Notes: generated from the letters alone by a model not told the origin. 64,000 nucleotides of DNA from Taenia hydatigena (GCA_036345935.2 JADWOT020000002.1:6633145-6697144); one strand, 5' to 3'. Positions 12,651 to 25,602 are shown, numbered from the stretch's first letter. Program-made: numbers and translations.

Positions 12651-14949
12651 ACACTTGCCGTGTTAATGAGCGTTGACAACCATTGGGATCGCAGCAGAAA
12701 ACAACGATGTAATAAGGATGACGGTGAAATAGAGACACTGGACACTATTGCTGCATGCGTTTAGGGCAGCTACTGAATGACAGTAGGTGGGTGGGTTCAG
12801 TCAAGACGATATGGTAGTTGGAGTCGCTGAAACAGGTAAGGCGAACTCTGCAATTATCGCCCTTGCGCACTTAACCAAAGGCTGTGTAGGAATTATGACA
12901 CTGCAATGACCATAACCAAGGCTTTGTAAGAGTAGCCTAGTTTCCTGGTTCCAGAACACAGATATGGACAATATATATATCATAAGCGCGAGCAGCATTT
13001 CCAAGTTAGCTGATGGCTGTAGCTCTGGCTGGGTCAAAGAAATATATGGCATACATCTTAACAAAATCACCATCTGTCATATGGTAAGGGGCTAACGCTT
13101 ATTTCTTATTATAGATAGCCCTTAAATTGACAACGTCGCTAAGAACCTTACCAAAATGAAGTTAATACAAACTGGAAACCATCACCCATGATTGTGAATC
13201 ACTTATTCCTTGCCACCTACACCCGCACACACTTTCGACAGCTACATTGACTTTTGGTGAGCACGGATCAGTCGCCTCAATTTAACACCTATCACCAATT
13301 ACTAGACAGGCAATTTATAATCGACGCGAATGATGATCGCTTTTGAAGGCTCAAAGGTAAAGATGGTGACCTTGACCAGGCGGATTTTTTATTCATAAGA
13401 AAGCATTAAAGATTATTTGCAGACTTGCTGTAGCAGGAATATTGTACCGAACCTACATTACATTGCACAGCTATCACAAGCAAAAGAATTACAAGTCGCC
13501 GTTAAACAAACTGATTGACCACAGATGTAATTCGCTTGTTAGGTCATTTTTGAGGAGCGGTTTGTCTCTGATTTGACACATTATAGCAGCATCTGCTCAA
13601 GGAACCTCCGCGCCTAATTACCAATCTAGGAAGCGCACTTGATAGTGGTTTTTTAAATACGCACCATAAGTACCTGCCAGCATGTGCCATCAGATACCTC
13701 AGACACTCCCACCCTCCACATTCTCCCAGAGGATACAAGCGTACCACAAGCAATAGAATAATTCTATTTGTTTTGGGTTCGTTACATTGATCGTTTTAGT
13801 TATTCTCAACTAAGTTTGTGAATGGGTACATAAAACACTTACTCACAGTCGATTTAACAGCGTCCACTTACGATCCTTCCTTTATGCACTACTTAAATGA
13901 ATGACGATCCTATTCTAATTAAATTGTACTCACACTGATATGTTGTGCTAACAAAAACAAAGTGACACAGAATTCAAACAACAGCAGGAGCGCAATGTTT
14001 GCACAAATAAGCATTGATGTAATGCTTGTGTGTGATCAGGCACATTCTAGAGCTGCACTGATGGCGAGGCATCCCCGACTAGCGCTTCCGTCTCCACCTC
14101 TTCCTCCTCTCACCGTAACCGGTCTAGTGAACTTTTACCCAGCACATTTTAGCTAAAAAGTTCGTTTGAGCGAAGTCACCGTTGGAAAGGATCAAAAATG
14201 TTTCCCCTGCATTGGAGTCATTGCATAGTGAATTCCTCTTTCTCCTTTCCACTATGTGAGGACCATCTTCACCAAGATTCCCATCGAACTTGATAGCAAT
14301 CAGTCTTAACACTGGATTCCGACTACACATTCCCTGGCGAGCACAGTTTAGCATCCAGCCTCTTCACATTGGGTTAAAGAGGGCGCTGCATTCGATACGC
14401 CAGAAACGTAGCACTTGCATTGGCGATAATTTTGCCAGTCAATTCGGAGCCTTAGGTCACTAGTCGGGCATTCATCCTTTCGACCAAAGTAAAATTCACT
14501 TATATGAACTGACGTTGCTGCATATGATGACGATCAATAAACGCTCTTCTGCTGTTAAAGCAATCTCGTCGACATGCTCATCAGTTATTTGCCTTGAAAA
14601 TCGCCAAGGCAAGGGCACGCCAAATAAAAGCATATATTTGACAGGTGGACCACCTAATTTTTAAATTATTCCTTGCTATTTCCAGTTAATAAAATAAGTA
14701 AAGCAACATCCATAGAATAACGACTAATGAAAGTGCAGAGCGGGCAGGATGATCAGAAAAATCTTTAGCAATAATGGGTTTTGGATTATTTGATACGCCA
14801 GCCCATAACTTATTATTTTAACCTCATGCGCTGTGCATTGGTAGGCAGTTTTAACTCGCTGCTGATAAAAATGGCGATGTTTTGGTTTGGGCATGCTAGA
14901 CTATAGTCCTTCAGAATATCCGATATAGCAAGTCTTTCTTAGGGAACAA
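11885..14949. other. Gene-poor region outside the visible arm match
   Basis: Holds parts of the old duplications. The palindrome may continue through it, but its partner would lie beyond the window. Confidence 0.45.
14165..14350 (-). repeat. Diverged repeat, partner at 8690-8880
   Basis: See the partner. The open frame here spans 14124-14354 on the minus strand and contains KFDGNLGEDGPHIVERRKR. Not recognised. Confidence 0.4.
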
Positions 14950-15159
14950 CTTCTTGATTTTCAAATGCGCTCGAATCACTTGCCTGCAAAATACAAGGTT
15001 TTGGTCCTGCATTCAACCACTGCCCCTCTGCTCATTAACCACTTATAATACTGACAGCAGATATGGAAGACACCCTTGCTTACCCGTTTAATTCATTTTA
15101 ATCTCTTTTACGGGGAATCGCGCAGCTCAATATTTTCTTCACTGATTCGCATGTCTATA

Positions 15160-16110
15160 GATGCACAGTGTGCTTCGCTTTATTTAGAAGCGTCATTTTA
15201 ATGCTCGTGACGTTTATTTTTGAATGCACTTTTTTGCATACAACCATTTCCATACACATGAATTCACACGTAATTAAGAGTCCGTACTTGTGTACACTTG
15301 TATTTACGCATAGAGCTTATGTCGGCCTGAGAATAAACAAGGCGTTTTAAGCATGACAACTCCTTATGTAGTTCAAATGGCGAAAACTCAGGCAACTATT
15401 AGTCGCCTCAAATAAAGTGCGTCACGACTCTAGAACCTCTTTTATTTATGCTTAACCTGTATCAGCAATCTTGGCTCTGCGTTGTCCGATTTGCTCATTA
15501 TCTTACAGGACCTTCGAGATGCAATGTATTGCATTATGTCACATCATATTGCATCGATAGTGTGAATGTTTCTGATGATGAGGCAATAGCCTTGCAAAAG
15601 CAACGGATAAGCATGTATTTTTAAGAAACTACTATTTTAAGCGGCTTGTAAGCGTAAATGTAGGTGCATTGATCGAAATTTGTTCGCTTACGTAATAGGA
15701 CACTTCAACGAGCTGCCATAATCTACCTCTAATGGACGTACACTCATCCACGTGATTCGGAAGTAGACATGCGCCCAATTAGAGACAGTTTTGCGTTTTC
15801 TACTGTTGATTTTTCTGTTAGTTGCTGCATGCAGGCATGGGTTTATACTAAGGTGTTGGAGATTTGAGATAAAAATGTAGAATCGTTCAAAACAATGAAA
15901 TGAATGCGGCACGAATAGTAGGGATTTTGCCATTATTTGGGTTTGCTTAAGCTAATCATTATTTAATATTAATCGGCATAAAATTTTATAGCTTTTATTG
16001 CTAACATTAAAGCAGTCGGTTATTTTCCGGTGTAATTACTAAAGGCATATCTAGTAATATCTACATGAGTGAAGAACATGCACTGTGATGCGCAACAAAT
16101 TAGCAGACCC
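15160..16110 (+). repeat. Old segmental duplicate of 10950-12650
   Basis: Collinear similarity blocks link 15162-15204 to 10951-10994 (gatgcac.gtgtgct...cgtcatttta), the block around 15555 to that around 12045 (catcg.tagtgt), 15840 to 12340 (gggttt.ta.....gtt.ga), 16012 to 12541 (agcagtc) and 16080 to 12608 (atgcactg...gcgcaa). This copy is shorter and lacks the zinc-finger exon found in the other. Being inside the arm, it also occurs near 62840-63790. Confidence 0.5.
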
Positions 16111-16889
16111 TACGGCTCGATACCAAGCATCTTGGCAGGTTGGAGATTGCACATTAAGATGGTCAGTAATCCTTGCATCCCCTCAGTGGGCACGTGTGAC
16201 ACAAGACCGCTGACCACGGTGTGGAGATCGCCCTCACCTAGATCCATCTCACATAAGGAAGTAAGAAGAGAATTGACTATATGGGGGTAGAAATTAAAAA
16301 AAGTCATTCCAGATGTCACAGAAGACTTAAAGGATTTGACAGACGATAGCACGAGATAACAAAAGTAACATAATCTGCCGAAATTTATAAGAAATGGAGC
16401 TCCTGAAGAATACGAACAGTAAAATAAAACTGTTGCTTTTAGGACCATATCTGTGCCACTAAATAATCAGTAAGTCATACAGATAGATCAGCCACCCTGA
16501 AGTGCCAAAATGGCTTATCACTGGTATTCTGTTTACAACTTTGGGAAAATATAAGAGGACTTCGTAAATTTCCAATTTATCCTGTACTTCAAAATGCTGG
16601 GCGATCCGCTGATAATATGGTTAGCATTAACTAAGAAGTATTCGTAGAGAATATAAAGTGGTTCATGCTTGGATTCTAAATAAACAAAATCTGTTAGAGC
16701 TGTTGGAAATTAAATATTCTTTAAATCAGCCCACTAAAATAGTTGAACGATACATTCCTAAACACGAATGCAAGAAATTTAAATAATCGGCGAAACTGAA
16801 AGGAACTCGTGGAAGAAGAAGGCCAAAATGAAACCTCCTACTGAATTCAGTAAAAGGCTAAAGTGTGAAAAACTTCATTGGCTGTTGAG

Positions 16890-17010
16890 CAAATGCGTGA
16901 TGAGAAATGGAATGGCAGTAAAAGGCGCACGAGTGAGTAGGGAAGAAAGCGGATGAATGAGGAGGAGGGTAATGCTGGGCGGGGAGTAAATAAGTGCAGA
17001 GCAGTCGAGT
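16890..17010 (+). repeat. Purine-rich tract
   Basis: G/A-rich plus strand (ggaagaaagcgg, gaggaggagggtaatg) resembling the tract at 2100-2960 in character; mirrored near 61940-62060. Confidence 0.5.
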
Positions 17011-17885
17011 AAGCCAGCAACCGCTCGCGGGCTCGCTGCTATGGTCAAGCACGCATGTACTAACCCTCACCGACGTAGCACTACCTTGATGGCTGGACAG
17101 ACACCAGAGGTCTCTACGCCGTACCATCGCCTGCGTTTTGTCATGCAACTTTACAGCATATATGTCTGCTGCTTTTATTTGAGCCGCCTTATTCTATGCC
17201 TCCAAAATTCGAAGCATAATTTTCTTTTTTTATTTTATTTGTGTAATTATTGTCCAGTGGCGATTCGCAGTTATTTTAACCCCTAAAGAACGGATTATAT
17301 GGAGTTTTTCTCCATTTATCTATTTTTATAGCCTGTCTCACAGAGGTTAGTCATGAGAATATGGTATCAAGCCAATGGTACCTTAGCGTAGTAAGAAAAT
17401 GTCTCAGTGTAACTGGAGGTAATTTTAACAAGAAGACAAAATAAAGGGAAGAAGCGTATCCTTTCGTCACTTCCTGTAGTCAGCTAACCTTAATAACGAG
17501 TGAGTGAACGAGCTGTTGGGTGGTGTGATTATCGCGCAGAGTTATGTGCTTTTCAACATCCAAGCGTTAGTCAGCATGAAGTAGGCTATTTAAGTGCTTA
17601 ACTGCAAAACTCACTTTCTCTCTGAGCCTTTTCAGGGTCATCACAAGCAGGATTGTTGACTAGGTGATGTGTTGGTGGATGAGATATTAGCTGGCTGAAA
17701 TTCCTGTGCCTAACTGTATTGAGTGTGGGACTATAGAGGCGAGTGGGAAAGCTATGGCATTCAAAACTACGAATGACATTTTGGTGGACACGGTGTTTCG
17801 TTCCATATCTTGCACGCGATCCCACGACGTGCCAGTCGGCTGGTGGCCATTTAGATTTTCATGGTGTTCGTGGCCTTTCCTTTTC

Positions 17886-18540
17886 ACTTATTCTCTTCAA
17901 GTTCTACCAGGTTGGATTTTGACGCCTTTTAAAAGAATATGAATCATGTAGTTGTGTATGAACCCAGTAATTGCGTCGTGCTGGTTGCTTCTGTCCCATA
18001 CGCTGCATGGCATGGTCACCTCGCGAATTAATATTTGATTCAGTTTTGTTGTTCTGAAGGAAATTGTCGCGAATCGTTCGGCCTTACCCACGCCATGATC
18101 CTAGCTCCTTCCTACACATAGATCCTGTTCGCAACAATCTACTTCCGCTGACACTATGTCTATGTCATTCCGATATTGGTAGCGCCTTCGAGTTCACAAT
18201 GAGTAGCCAATTTATCCGTCTCTACCTTAAGTGCTGCACCCGAATTGCATTGCATCGTTTAATTTGATTTGTGAAGCATGTTATTGTTTGCCTATTTCAA
18301 ACTTGTCATTGGAGCAGCGAAGTGTGCCTTTTATTGATAAGCCTTTTAAGCGAGTTTACACGCCCTTCCCTTTGCGCTTGTTCTCTTCAAAGACTGTCAG
18401 ATTGGATTGCGGTGCCTTGTAAAGGAATGCGAATCATAGAGCTTACATGACCCCAGTTTTGCTCTGCACTGGTTCCTTTTTGTCTCGACAGTCTGTATGA
18501 TGTGAGCATCTCTCGAATTAATATTGGAATTCAGGGCTAA
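17886..18540 (+). repeat. Two diverged direct copies of a unit of about 160 bases
   Basis: About 17886-18047 and 18372-18536 align collinearly: ttctcttcaa, ttggatt, gcctt.taaa.gaat, gaatcat, ccagt, then cgaattaatatt near the end. Divergence is roughly one third, so this is an old tandem-like duplication or two members of a repeat family. The mirror copies are near 60413-61064. Confidence 0.55.
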
Positions 18541-20651
18541 TTACGAACTTATGTGCATTTTTTCTGTCTCACGGTACAGATATTCTAGTAACCGCGAAAG
18601 AAAAATGATTTCTAGTAGTATATTAAACTGGATCGGAGAGCATTTTCAAGGCAAATGTTTCCTTAGTAGGAGCAGCTACCATGTTTTCGTTATTTTGAAA
18701 CACTGGACACGGTTCGCAGGCGTAGTCCTGTGGGGTGAGGCAAGTGTTAAAAGGTGTCCTTGTTTATGTTTGTGCCTACTAGATTTCTCTATGACAAAGG
18801 AAGAAGTCAGCATCCATCTCATCCTGATTGTTAATAGAAGATCTAGTGACTTCTTAACAAAACAGCAACGGCTTGACGGCACCGCCGGAGTACATCAACT
18901 GCCACTCCCCTAACACCCACTCACCACTCATCCAAGCAGATAATAATGGTAGTGATTTACCCAATGCTACCAACATTAAAGCTAAAAAGAATAGCATGAT
19001 TTAATGGAAATCCCTCTTAAGTTATACAGTAGTGCTATGGGTGTGGAACATGAAAAAGGTTATCGGTTTCAGCTGCAGAATTAACGAACTTTTTGAATGC
19101 TAATTATAGGGTACCTCTTGAGTCCCAAGTAGGCTTCAGGCTTCGTGACCATAAAAAGATACTTGCTTACCATGGCTACGCTAAAAGAAAGATGCTATGG
19201 ACTAAATTTTGGCTCAGTTCAAGCGACCTTAAATTCTAATATCACTCATTATCATTAATCGTATAACACAAAAGTAACTTGACTTTTAGCCTCAAGTTAA
19301 ATCACTTCAACGTCTTACTTGCACGCAGACGGGCGGCTGTGGGCTGGCTCTTAAAGCAAAATGTACGGCAAAAGGTCCTACAATGTGAGTTGAGGTGGGA
19401 GCTTTCAGTTAGCTAAAGCCTAAGTCGATACGAAATTGTGCTACACAATTGTGGTTGTGATTGTGCTGTAGTGCAATTCTTAACGAAGATGAGAGATTTT
19501 ACATTCAGTAGGATTGCGCCTACAAAGCTATCAAAATCAATGTCAACCAAGGCTTGCGAATATGTAGTCAAGGCAGTGGAGACACCCTACTCCCATCTAA
19601 AGGTGTGATTCTGTACTTGGGTGCAATCAATGCCGCGAATTTCCGCGTTGAGTGTGAGCACCGTAATCCAGGTAAATTTTTCTCGTAAATAGGTCTATAA
19701 CGCTGCAGAATGAATAGCAGCATGTGCTGAATGCATTTATCGGAACACATCATTTCGCCAGGTTAACTGCAGTGCGGTAGTCTAGAAGGGCGACAAATAG
19801 GTAAGCGTTGGTTGCGGTTGAGCAAAGCTAATCTGAATCAGGTGGCAAGACCGCGTTGCTGTTAAGGTGTCAATAAACGTATGCATAACCTTTTTGCCGA
19901 CTTTTTCTTTGCTAATTCTTTAATCAAGGATCAGCAAGTAACATGGAAAAGGACTAAAAGGGTTTTCTGGCGATTCGTTCATTAGCGGTTAATTCTTCCT
20001 CTCATCCCTCGAACTCTGTGGCATGATTGCATAAAGTGATTGAGACTTTCGGAAACAAGCTACTCTTTTTACCTTCCATGTAGGCAATATCATGGAGAAT
20101 CTTACATCATCACCAATGGTCGTTCGTGTGCGCGAGCGAATGAGGAGAGAAGAGGGTGACGGGCATAACTGATTGCAATAATTTTACCACGTCTAACTCA
20201 TACCCCTTTCTCTCCGCGCTACCACTAGAATGAATAGAGATTCTAAATAAAAAAATAGGAAATATGGTAACGAAGAAAGCGAAAGGGAAAGCAACACATG
20301 GATGACGCGAGTATAAGGAAGGAGAAAAAGCCAAAGCAGATGCGAAAAGGATAAATTATAATGAAATGTAATTGATTAAAAGGAAGAAAACGGTTGAGAA
20401 GCATGATAATTTGCTCAATCAAGCAAACAATTCCCAAAAACGCACTTCCTGATTTATCATAATCAAAGTTCCTTCTTTTGTCCCATATTCTCAAACACCC
20501 ATACCATCACTGTTTAAATCGGAACCATTTTGGCTTCGCTATCAGTGCACACGCCTTTCTCCCTTTCCACATTTCCACCTTCATTACAGTGCTCTCTCGG
20601 TTTCCTTTTCCGCCACGAACCATTTGCGTTTAGGTCACATTAGCATTATCA

Positions 20652-20890
20652 GATTTTATAACAAGAACTGTCGCAAGAACTTAAAGAGGGAATTAAGCTG
20701 CTGGTTTCCGATGCTGTATAATTCTCGGCCAAATGGATAGAACAGAGCACACCTATATAATTTTGGTCCCCTAGCATTGCTTGTGAAATAAGGCATCATA
20801 TCCACCGTCTATGCCTACCCTGTCCGATTTTATAACAAGAACTGCCTTCATCTCTTACAGAAGGGAGTGAACTACTGATTCCTGATTCTG
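20652..20890 (+). repeat. Pair of direct repeats, 65 bases each
   Basis: 20652-20716 and 20826-20890 share an exact 19-base start (gattttataacaagaactg), then a variable piece, then a similar end in which about one base in three differs. The offset is 174 bases. The mirror pair lies near 58060-58298. They could be ends of a small decayed mobile element or a tandem duplication. Confidence 0.6.
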
Positions 20891-23150
20891 ATCAAGTTGA
20901 GACCCACGAGGTCAAAAATCGACAAAGACCTGCAAACTTGTTGTTCCTGATTTCTTTGCGAAAGTGAAAGCGTTGCGCATCGGCCGAACCTAAATGCGGA
21001 AATTATAAAGTGGGAACTGCTGCGAGGAATTACAGTCAAAAGCAGGATGACAAGCTTCATTTCTGATCAATTTAGGATCAAAGGGAAGGAAAAGGGAATT
21101 GTCGCCCATATCCTTGCTAAAGGTATTCGTGGAATAAAACGTGCATCTGACTCTCAATTTGAGTCAATTCTTGTTGCAGAGAAATCCAAATTTTCTGTGC
21201 CAAACTAGGTCCTCTAATCATCAGCCAGACCCTAACGGGGACCACCGCAAGTAATCACTAAACAAAGCAAGCTGAAATGGCATAATTCTAATCGATTTCA
21301 GATCTAAACAGGCAGAATATAACCCAGCTATATAACTTATACTTTTAGCTGTCTTTGCCGTATCTATTTATCCATAGGCCAGATCTATATTTTTGTTGTA
21401 TAGCACAAAATATCATAACTCTCAGAAATGGAAGAAAGAGCCAAGTACAAATTGAGTAATTTTAGATAAATAAAGATTGCAACCATACGATTTTGAAGTC
21501 TTAGCTTTTGTAGCGAAACGCTTAGCATTACATTGCGGTCATTTCCAACTGTCACATGGTCTAAAACAGACGTATCATTGTACTTGATTTCCAATTTCAA
21601 TTAATTCTAAAATAGAATTAAAAGATTAAGCATGGTTTTGGAACCAAAGTTCTTCTAACATCTTTTGCTACAGCACCATAGAAAGCCATCAGCTAAAGTT
21701 TTACTTGAGTTATCTTTAGATCAAAGCGTGGAGCGCATGAAGCGCCGCATACTTGGGCTAATTTATCGTTATATTACAACATACCACTTTGTACATGCAG
21801 CAATCTTAGCTTGCGGTCAAAGCGTAATATCACTCATAATAAAGTGGACATAGCTGCCGAGCCGAGTGAAGTTTCACGTTGACACACCGTCAGTGCTCAA
21901 CCTGCCATAACAATGTATCTAAGCGTTCACCTGGAGGCAAAACCCAGATATTCACCTAACTGAAATATTCACTTGAAAATAAGTCGTGGAAAATACGAAG
22001 ACGTGAAGCTGGAATTGTCTCTTGGCTTCAGGGAAGTAAGTGCACTAACCTGGGTGGAAATCCTTATCTCACAATAGCGTCCGGAAACTTCACAGTGTGA
22101 AGTCGTAATGATGAGCCTGCTTACTATGTAAGAGCATGAACTACTGCTGCGGTGCAGAAAGTAGCACCTGGAGGCTAGTACTGTGCCCCAACAGGCCACG
22201 GGTACCACCGCTGTCGTGGTTCAGCACACTGGTGGGCAAAACTTCTAATCATCAAATACAGATCAGGTTTTTTATTTGTATTTCCTTTACTTTCCCACCC
22301 GTTAGTTCGAATTCCACATTTTACAACAAGTTACGATTTCTTATCTTTGGAGATGCTTTTTTTTAAACTCATTTACTGAGACAAACATATTCTTAAAGAG
22401 GGCGTTTGAAAGCGATTTTTATGGCAAGCTCTGCAAAATAGTCGTTACTGAGCCTGCCAAACTGTGAGACTTCGGGCTTACGTTAAGCTTTTTGCTTGAC
22501 ATGTATGTTTAAAAATGATGACAACTTCCTAGCTCCACCGCCCTCATAAGTTGCATTTGGATAGACTCGTTGTGAAAGGACCTGAAGAAGTGGGCTGCAG
22601 GTTAACATGCCAATGGGAGAGGTGAGTCTACACCCCAAAACGCCCAGAACGGTGCACAATAGAGTGCGCTGTTCGAGAAGCTGTACATTACAGACAGAGT
22701 GCATGTTGGTAAGATGGGTTCAAAAACTTGGAACGCATATCTGCCCCGCTGACCTACATAGCTGCGCTAGTTCTCCCTTCCCATGGTTGTCTGTCTGTCC
22801 ACTTGGTAATATCTCCGTTGTCTAATGTATGGCAGTCCTTAGGTAGAAAAAATAATTTTATCTGGTTTCTCTAATTATGAGCATATCCGACTGCGATAGG
22901 CAGATGATGCCTAAACCGCAATGATGCACACAAGTAGGCGTCCTCTAAGCCATAGCTCTAGCTTTAGGATTGTCCATGCCTAGCAAAAACATTGGGCGTT
23001 TCACGCTGTTGAATGGAGCAAAGAAAAGCTAAAGCATATAATTGCCTTAAACAAGCAACCGGTGTAGGAGGATGTCATAAGAATGCTAAAGGGACAGCAT
23101 AATGATAAATCACTCCCTATCTGCCCGAAGCGATTGGTTGTGGGAATCAT

Positions 23151-23462
23151 TTGCACCAGCACAGTGTGCGATTAAACACGGACCATTCGCATACAAAGAA
23201 AGCTATTAGTCTGCGAAGGCGTATTCTTCTGATAGCGCAGCTCTCCTCCTCTACGCTAAATTCTCACATCATCCCGCATTTTGTTATCCTAGAAACTCAA
23301 TTGGATACCAGGGCTCGTTTGCACTTTATAAAGCACGCCCCTACCCAAATTATCTGCGATTTGCTAGTGAGACTCGATGCAGCCTCAAAATGGGCACTAC
23401 AGATTTCAGTTGCGTCTACTTACGAGGAAACAGCAACTGTGTTTGCTTCTCTGCATTATTAG
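23151..23462 (+). CDS. Unidentified 103-codon open frame, left copy
   Basis: Open from ATG to TAG, starting MHQHSVRLNTDHSHTKKA. All 312 bases are identical to the mirror copy even though neighbouring sequence differs by 1-2 percent. No motif recognised and no signal peptide. The identity may reflect a gene-conversion tract rather than coding constraint, because it extends beyond the frame on both sides. Confidence 0.25.
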   Translation: MHQHSVRLNTDHSHTKKAISLRRRILLIAQLSSSTLNSHIIPHFVILETQLDTRARLHFIKHAPTQIICDLLVRLDAASKWALQISVASTYEETATVFASLHY

Positions 23463-24183
23463 GCAGAAGAACCCTTTGCGAAATTCCGAATCTCTTTGGC
23501 ATTACAAAGGAAACTAGCTCCAAGCAGCACATGCTGCGTTAGGTCTGGGCACAACTGCAACCGCTAACGATGTCTTTCATTTATTAATGTCTTCCTCATG
23601 CCGCTGAGAACAGTTCAGCAAAGAGGACACTGATGCAACAGTGCAATGCGCAGATTTGGGAAAGCTTGGAATGTGCTTTTGACATGGCTATACCCCAGTA
23701 AAGAAGTGCACTTCTAGTTTGTTAGGGCCATTTTGGTGTAGGCAGGATATGGAATATGCAGCTCACATGATCTTGGGATGCAGCGTGGAGGGATCCAACG
23801 TGGATATTCAAGTTTTGTACATCTGTTGGGCACATCAGAAATCGTTGTCAGAAGGAACTCCTAACGTTTTCTGATTGCGACCTCGATTAGCTGACTGAAG
23901 TTGTTGCTGGTCATAGAGTGGCTATTTCCACAACGCTGTGTGGCTAAATCTTCGCTCTGAATTAAATGATTACCTAGCCGGTGAGCCTGTCGAATAAAAT
24001 TCCTCGAATTGCCCTTTCTGCTGGGAGTTGCAAATTCCTAGCCTACTCTACATCATCCTCACCATGCACTTGGTCGCGATGGAATAAGTCTTTAATATGC
24101 TGAGCCAATACCTTGCGGCATTGGTTGATGTCAAATCATGAAAGACTCCGGCATCTATTTTCGCCGAGGGTAACCTTTGTATA

Positions 24184-24217
24184 AGCGCCAATGAAATCAG
24201 AGATATTCATTGGCGCT
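24184..24217. other. Perfect 12-bp stem-loop, left copy
   Basis: AGCGCCAATGAA at 24184-24195 and its exact reverse complement at 24206-24217 enclose a 10-base loop. The stem is intact in the mirror copy while the loop has a substitution. It could act as an RNA or DNA hairpin; no match to the histone 3' stem-loop. Confidence 0.7.
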
Positions 24218-24909
24218 GGAATATAAGTGAACGTTGGAGCTAACGGTTTTCATCCAACCTCCATAATTTATGTCATTTTAAAGATGGAGCTTCCTCGAGC
24301 GCCGCCACCAGTGTATGGTTTTCTCCTTTTTCCTGTTTTTAACCTTTGCAACCCCTGGTAATTGAAGGTTGGATGATTTTAGGCATCTTTAATACAAAAG
24401 CTGAACTCTAGTTAGGTAACGAAACAGTACCAGTTTAGGAGAGCAGTCTCTCCACGTCTGCGAAACCGACCTGTTCTTCCTGTACCAGGTTCCACTTGCT
24501 CTCTCGCCTCGCACATATAAGGTCATTCTTATCCAATACAAGTTTTGAAATTATAATGTAGGCAATTTGAGGTTTCATTGAAACCGGAAACCGAGGCAGA
24601 AGTACTAAAATAATAGCCAGGCACTACAGGTGCGTTACCGTCAGTTAGCTTATGCTGCATACTTTCCCATACTCGCTTGAAATAGGCTGTGGTGAGTAAC
24701 TCGCGTTTTATAACTTCGATTCGGCCTAAAGGGAACCACTTACTAATCATTTCGTAAAATGTTTTTAAAATCACTAGCAAAAAGCTTAAAGGAAGGTCTG
24801 TTTGATCAAAAAAGGCTTCATCATGCTGAAATGCAGTTGATGTTGTCGCATCTTTAGATTAATGCCATCTGAAGTTGGGATTAGTTGCATGTTCCATTTA
24901 AACTAGCAA

Positions 24910-25212
24910 ATGTACACGTATTTGCGTCAGGAAATCTCAGCTATGGCCGATTACTCGGAGACGAAACCGAAGCAAGTCATTAAATATCAAGGGGAATCCC
25001 TTTGCGTCTTTCCCTTAAAACCGGATAAATTTGGTGTCAACACCAGTCTCGTCGTGGCATTGCACAAGTCCTTCGTGTGGGACAAATGCAATGTTAGCTA
25101 CTCCCACAAATGCTGGGAAACCCACTCCCAAATAGCAGCGCAAATCAGGGATTATGTGTTGTATGGTGTCCGCTCAATGCAGCAAAGTGTGCTTCAAAAT
25201 CACAAAGAATGA
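24910..25212 (+). CDS. Unidentified 89-100 residue protein, left copy
   Basis: Open frame of 100 codons. The second ATG at 24943 (tcagctATGGCC) has the better context and would give 89 residues starting MADYSETKPKQVIKY. The product is soluble-looking, with three Cys and several aromatic residues (FVWDKCNVSYSHKCW) and no membrane segment. The translation is identical in both arms. A tgcgtcag motif upstream could be an acceptor, so it may be an inner or last exon. I do not recognise the family. Confidence 0.4.
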   Translation: MYTYLRQEISAMADYSETKPKQVIKYQGESLCVFPLKPDKFGVNTSLVVALHKSFVWDKCNVSYSHKCWETHSQIAAQIRDYVLYGVRSMQQSVLQNHKE

Positions 25213-25349
25213 CGTGAATACTATTTCATGAAGTAACAGCTATTTAAACGTAAATAAGGCAAAATTAATAAAAAGCTCATTTCTAACGAGAGCTTGAAGC
25301 GTAGGGTGCAATATAGCGAAACGGGGTGTGACTATAAAGCTCGTCGAGA

Positions 25350-25520
25350 TCAGAGAAAGAAAACATGTATTGGAGATGGTGTCACACGCGATGCAGGAAG
25401 AGGAATCGAAGTTGAGAGGGCCTGAGTGAAAGGACGAGGAGGCGACGAAGCAGCCACAAGTGCCAGAGGTCCATGAGAGGAGCCTGACCGCAGCCTAGGC
25501 TCAAGGGTTTCAGCACTCAT
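25350..25520 (-). CDS. Short Ser/Pro-rich open frame, left copy
   Basis: Mirror of 53429-53599 with the same frame. Product unknown; possibly a terminal exon or chance. Confidence 0.25.
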   Translation of the reverse strand: MSAETLEPRLRSGSSHGPLALVAASSPPRPFTQALSTSIPLPASRVTPSPIHVFFL

Positions 25521-25602
25521 GCAGCCACAGGGCTACTGATGAGCAAAGGATGAAATCGTGACGTACTAATTGTCTCATAGCACTCCGTTCTTAAAATCCA
25601 CG

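Larger units (their letters stand above)
16111..23000. other. Gene-poor outer part of left arm
   Basis: Only short unsupported frames, the direct repeats noted separately, and AT-rich sequence. The mirror region is 55950-62840. Arm-to-arm differences are more frequent here than nearer the spacer. Confidence 0.45.

Noticed and set aside
22260..22320. B-box-like gttagttcgaattcc suggesting a tRNA
   Set aside because: No acceptor stem, no anticodon arm and no matching A box at the right distance.
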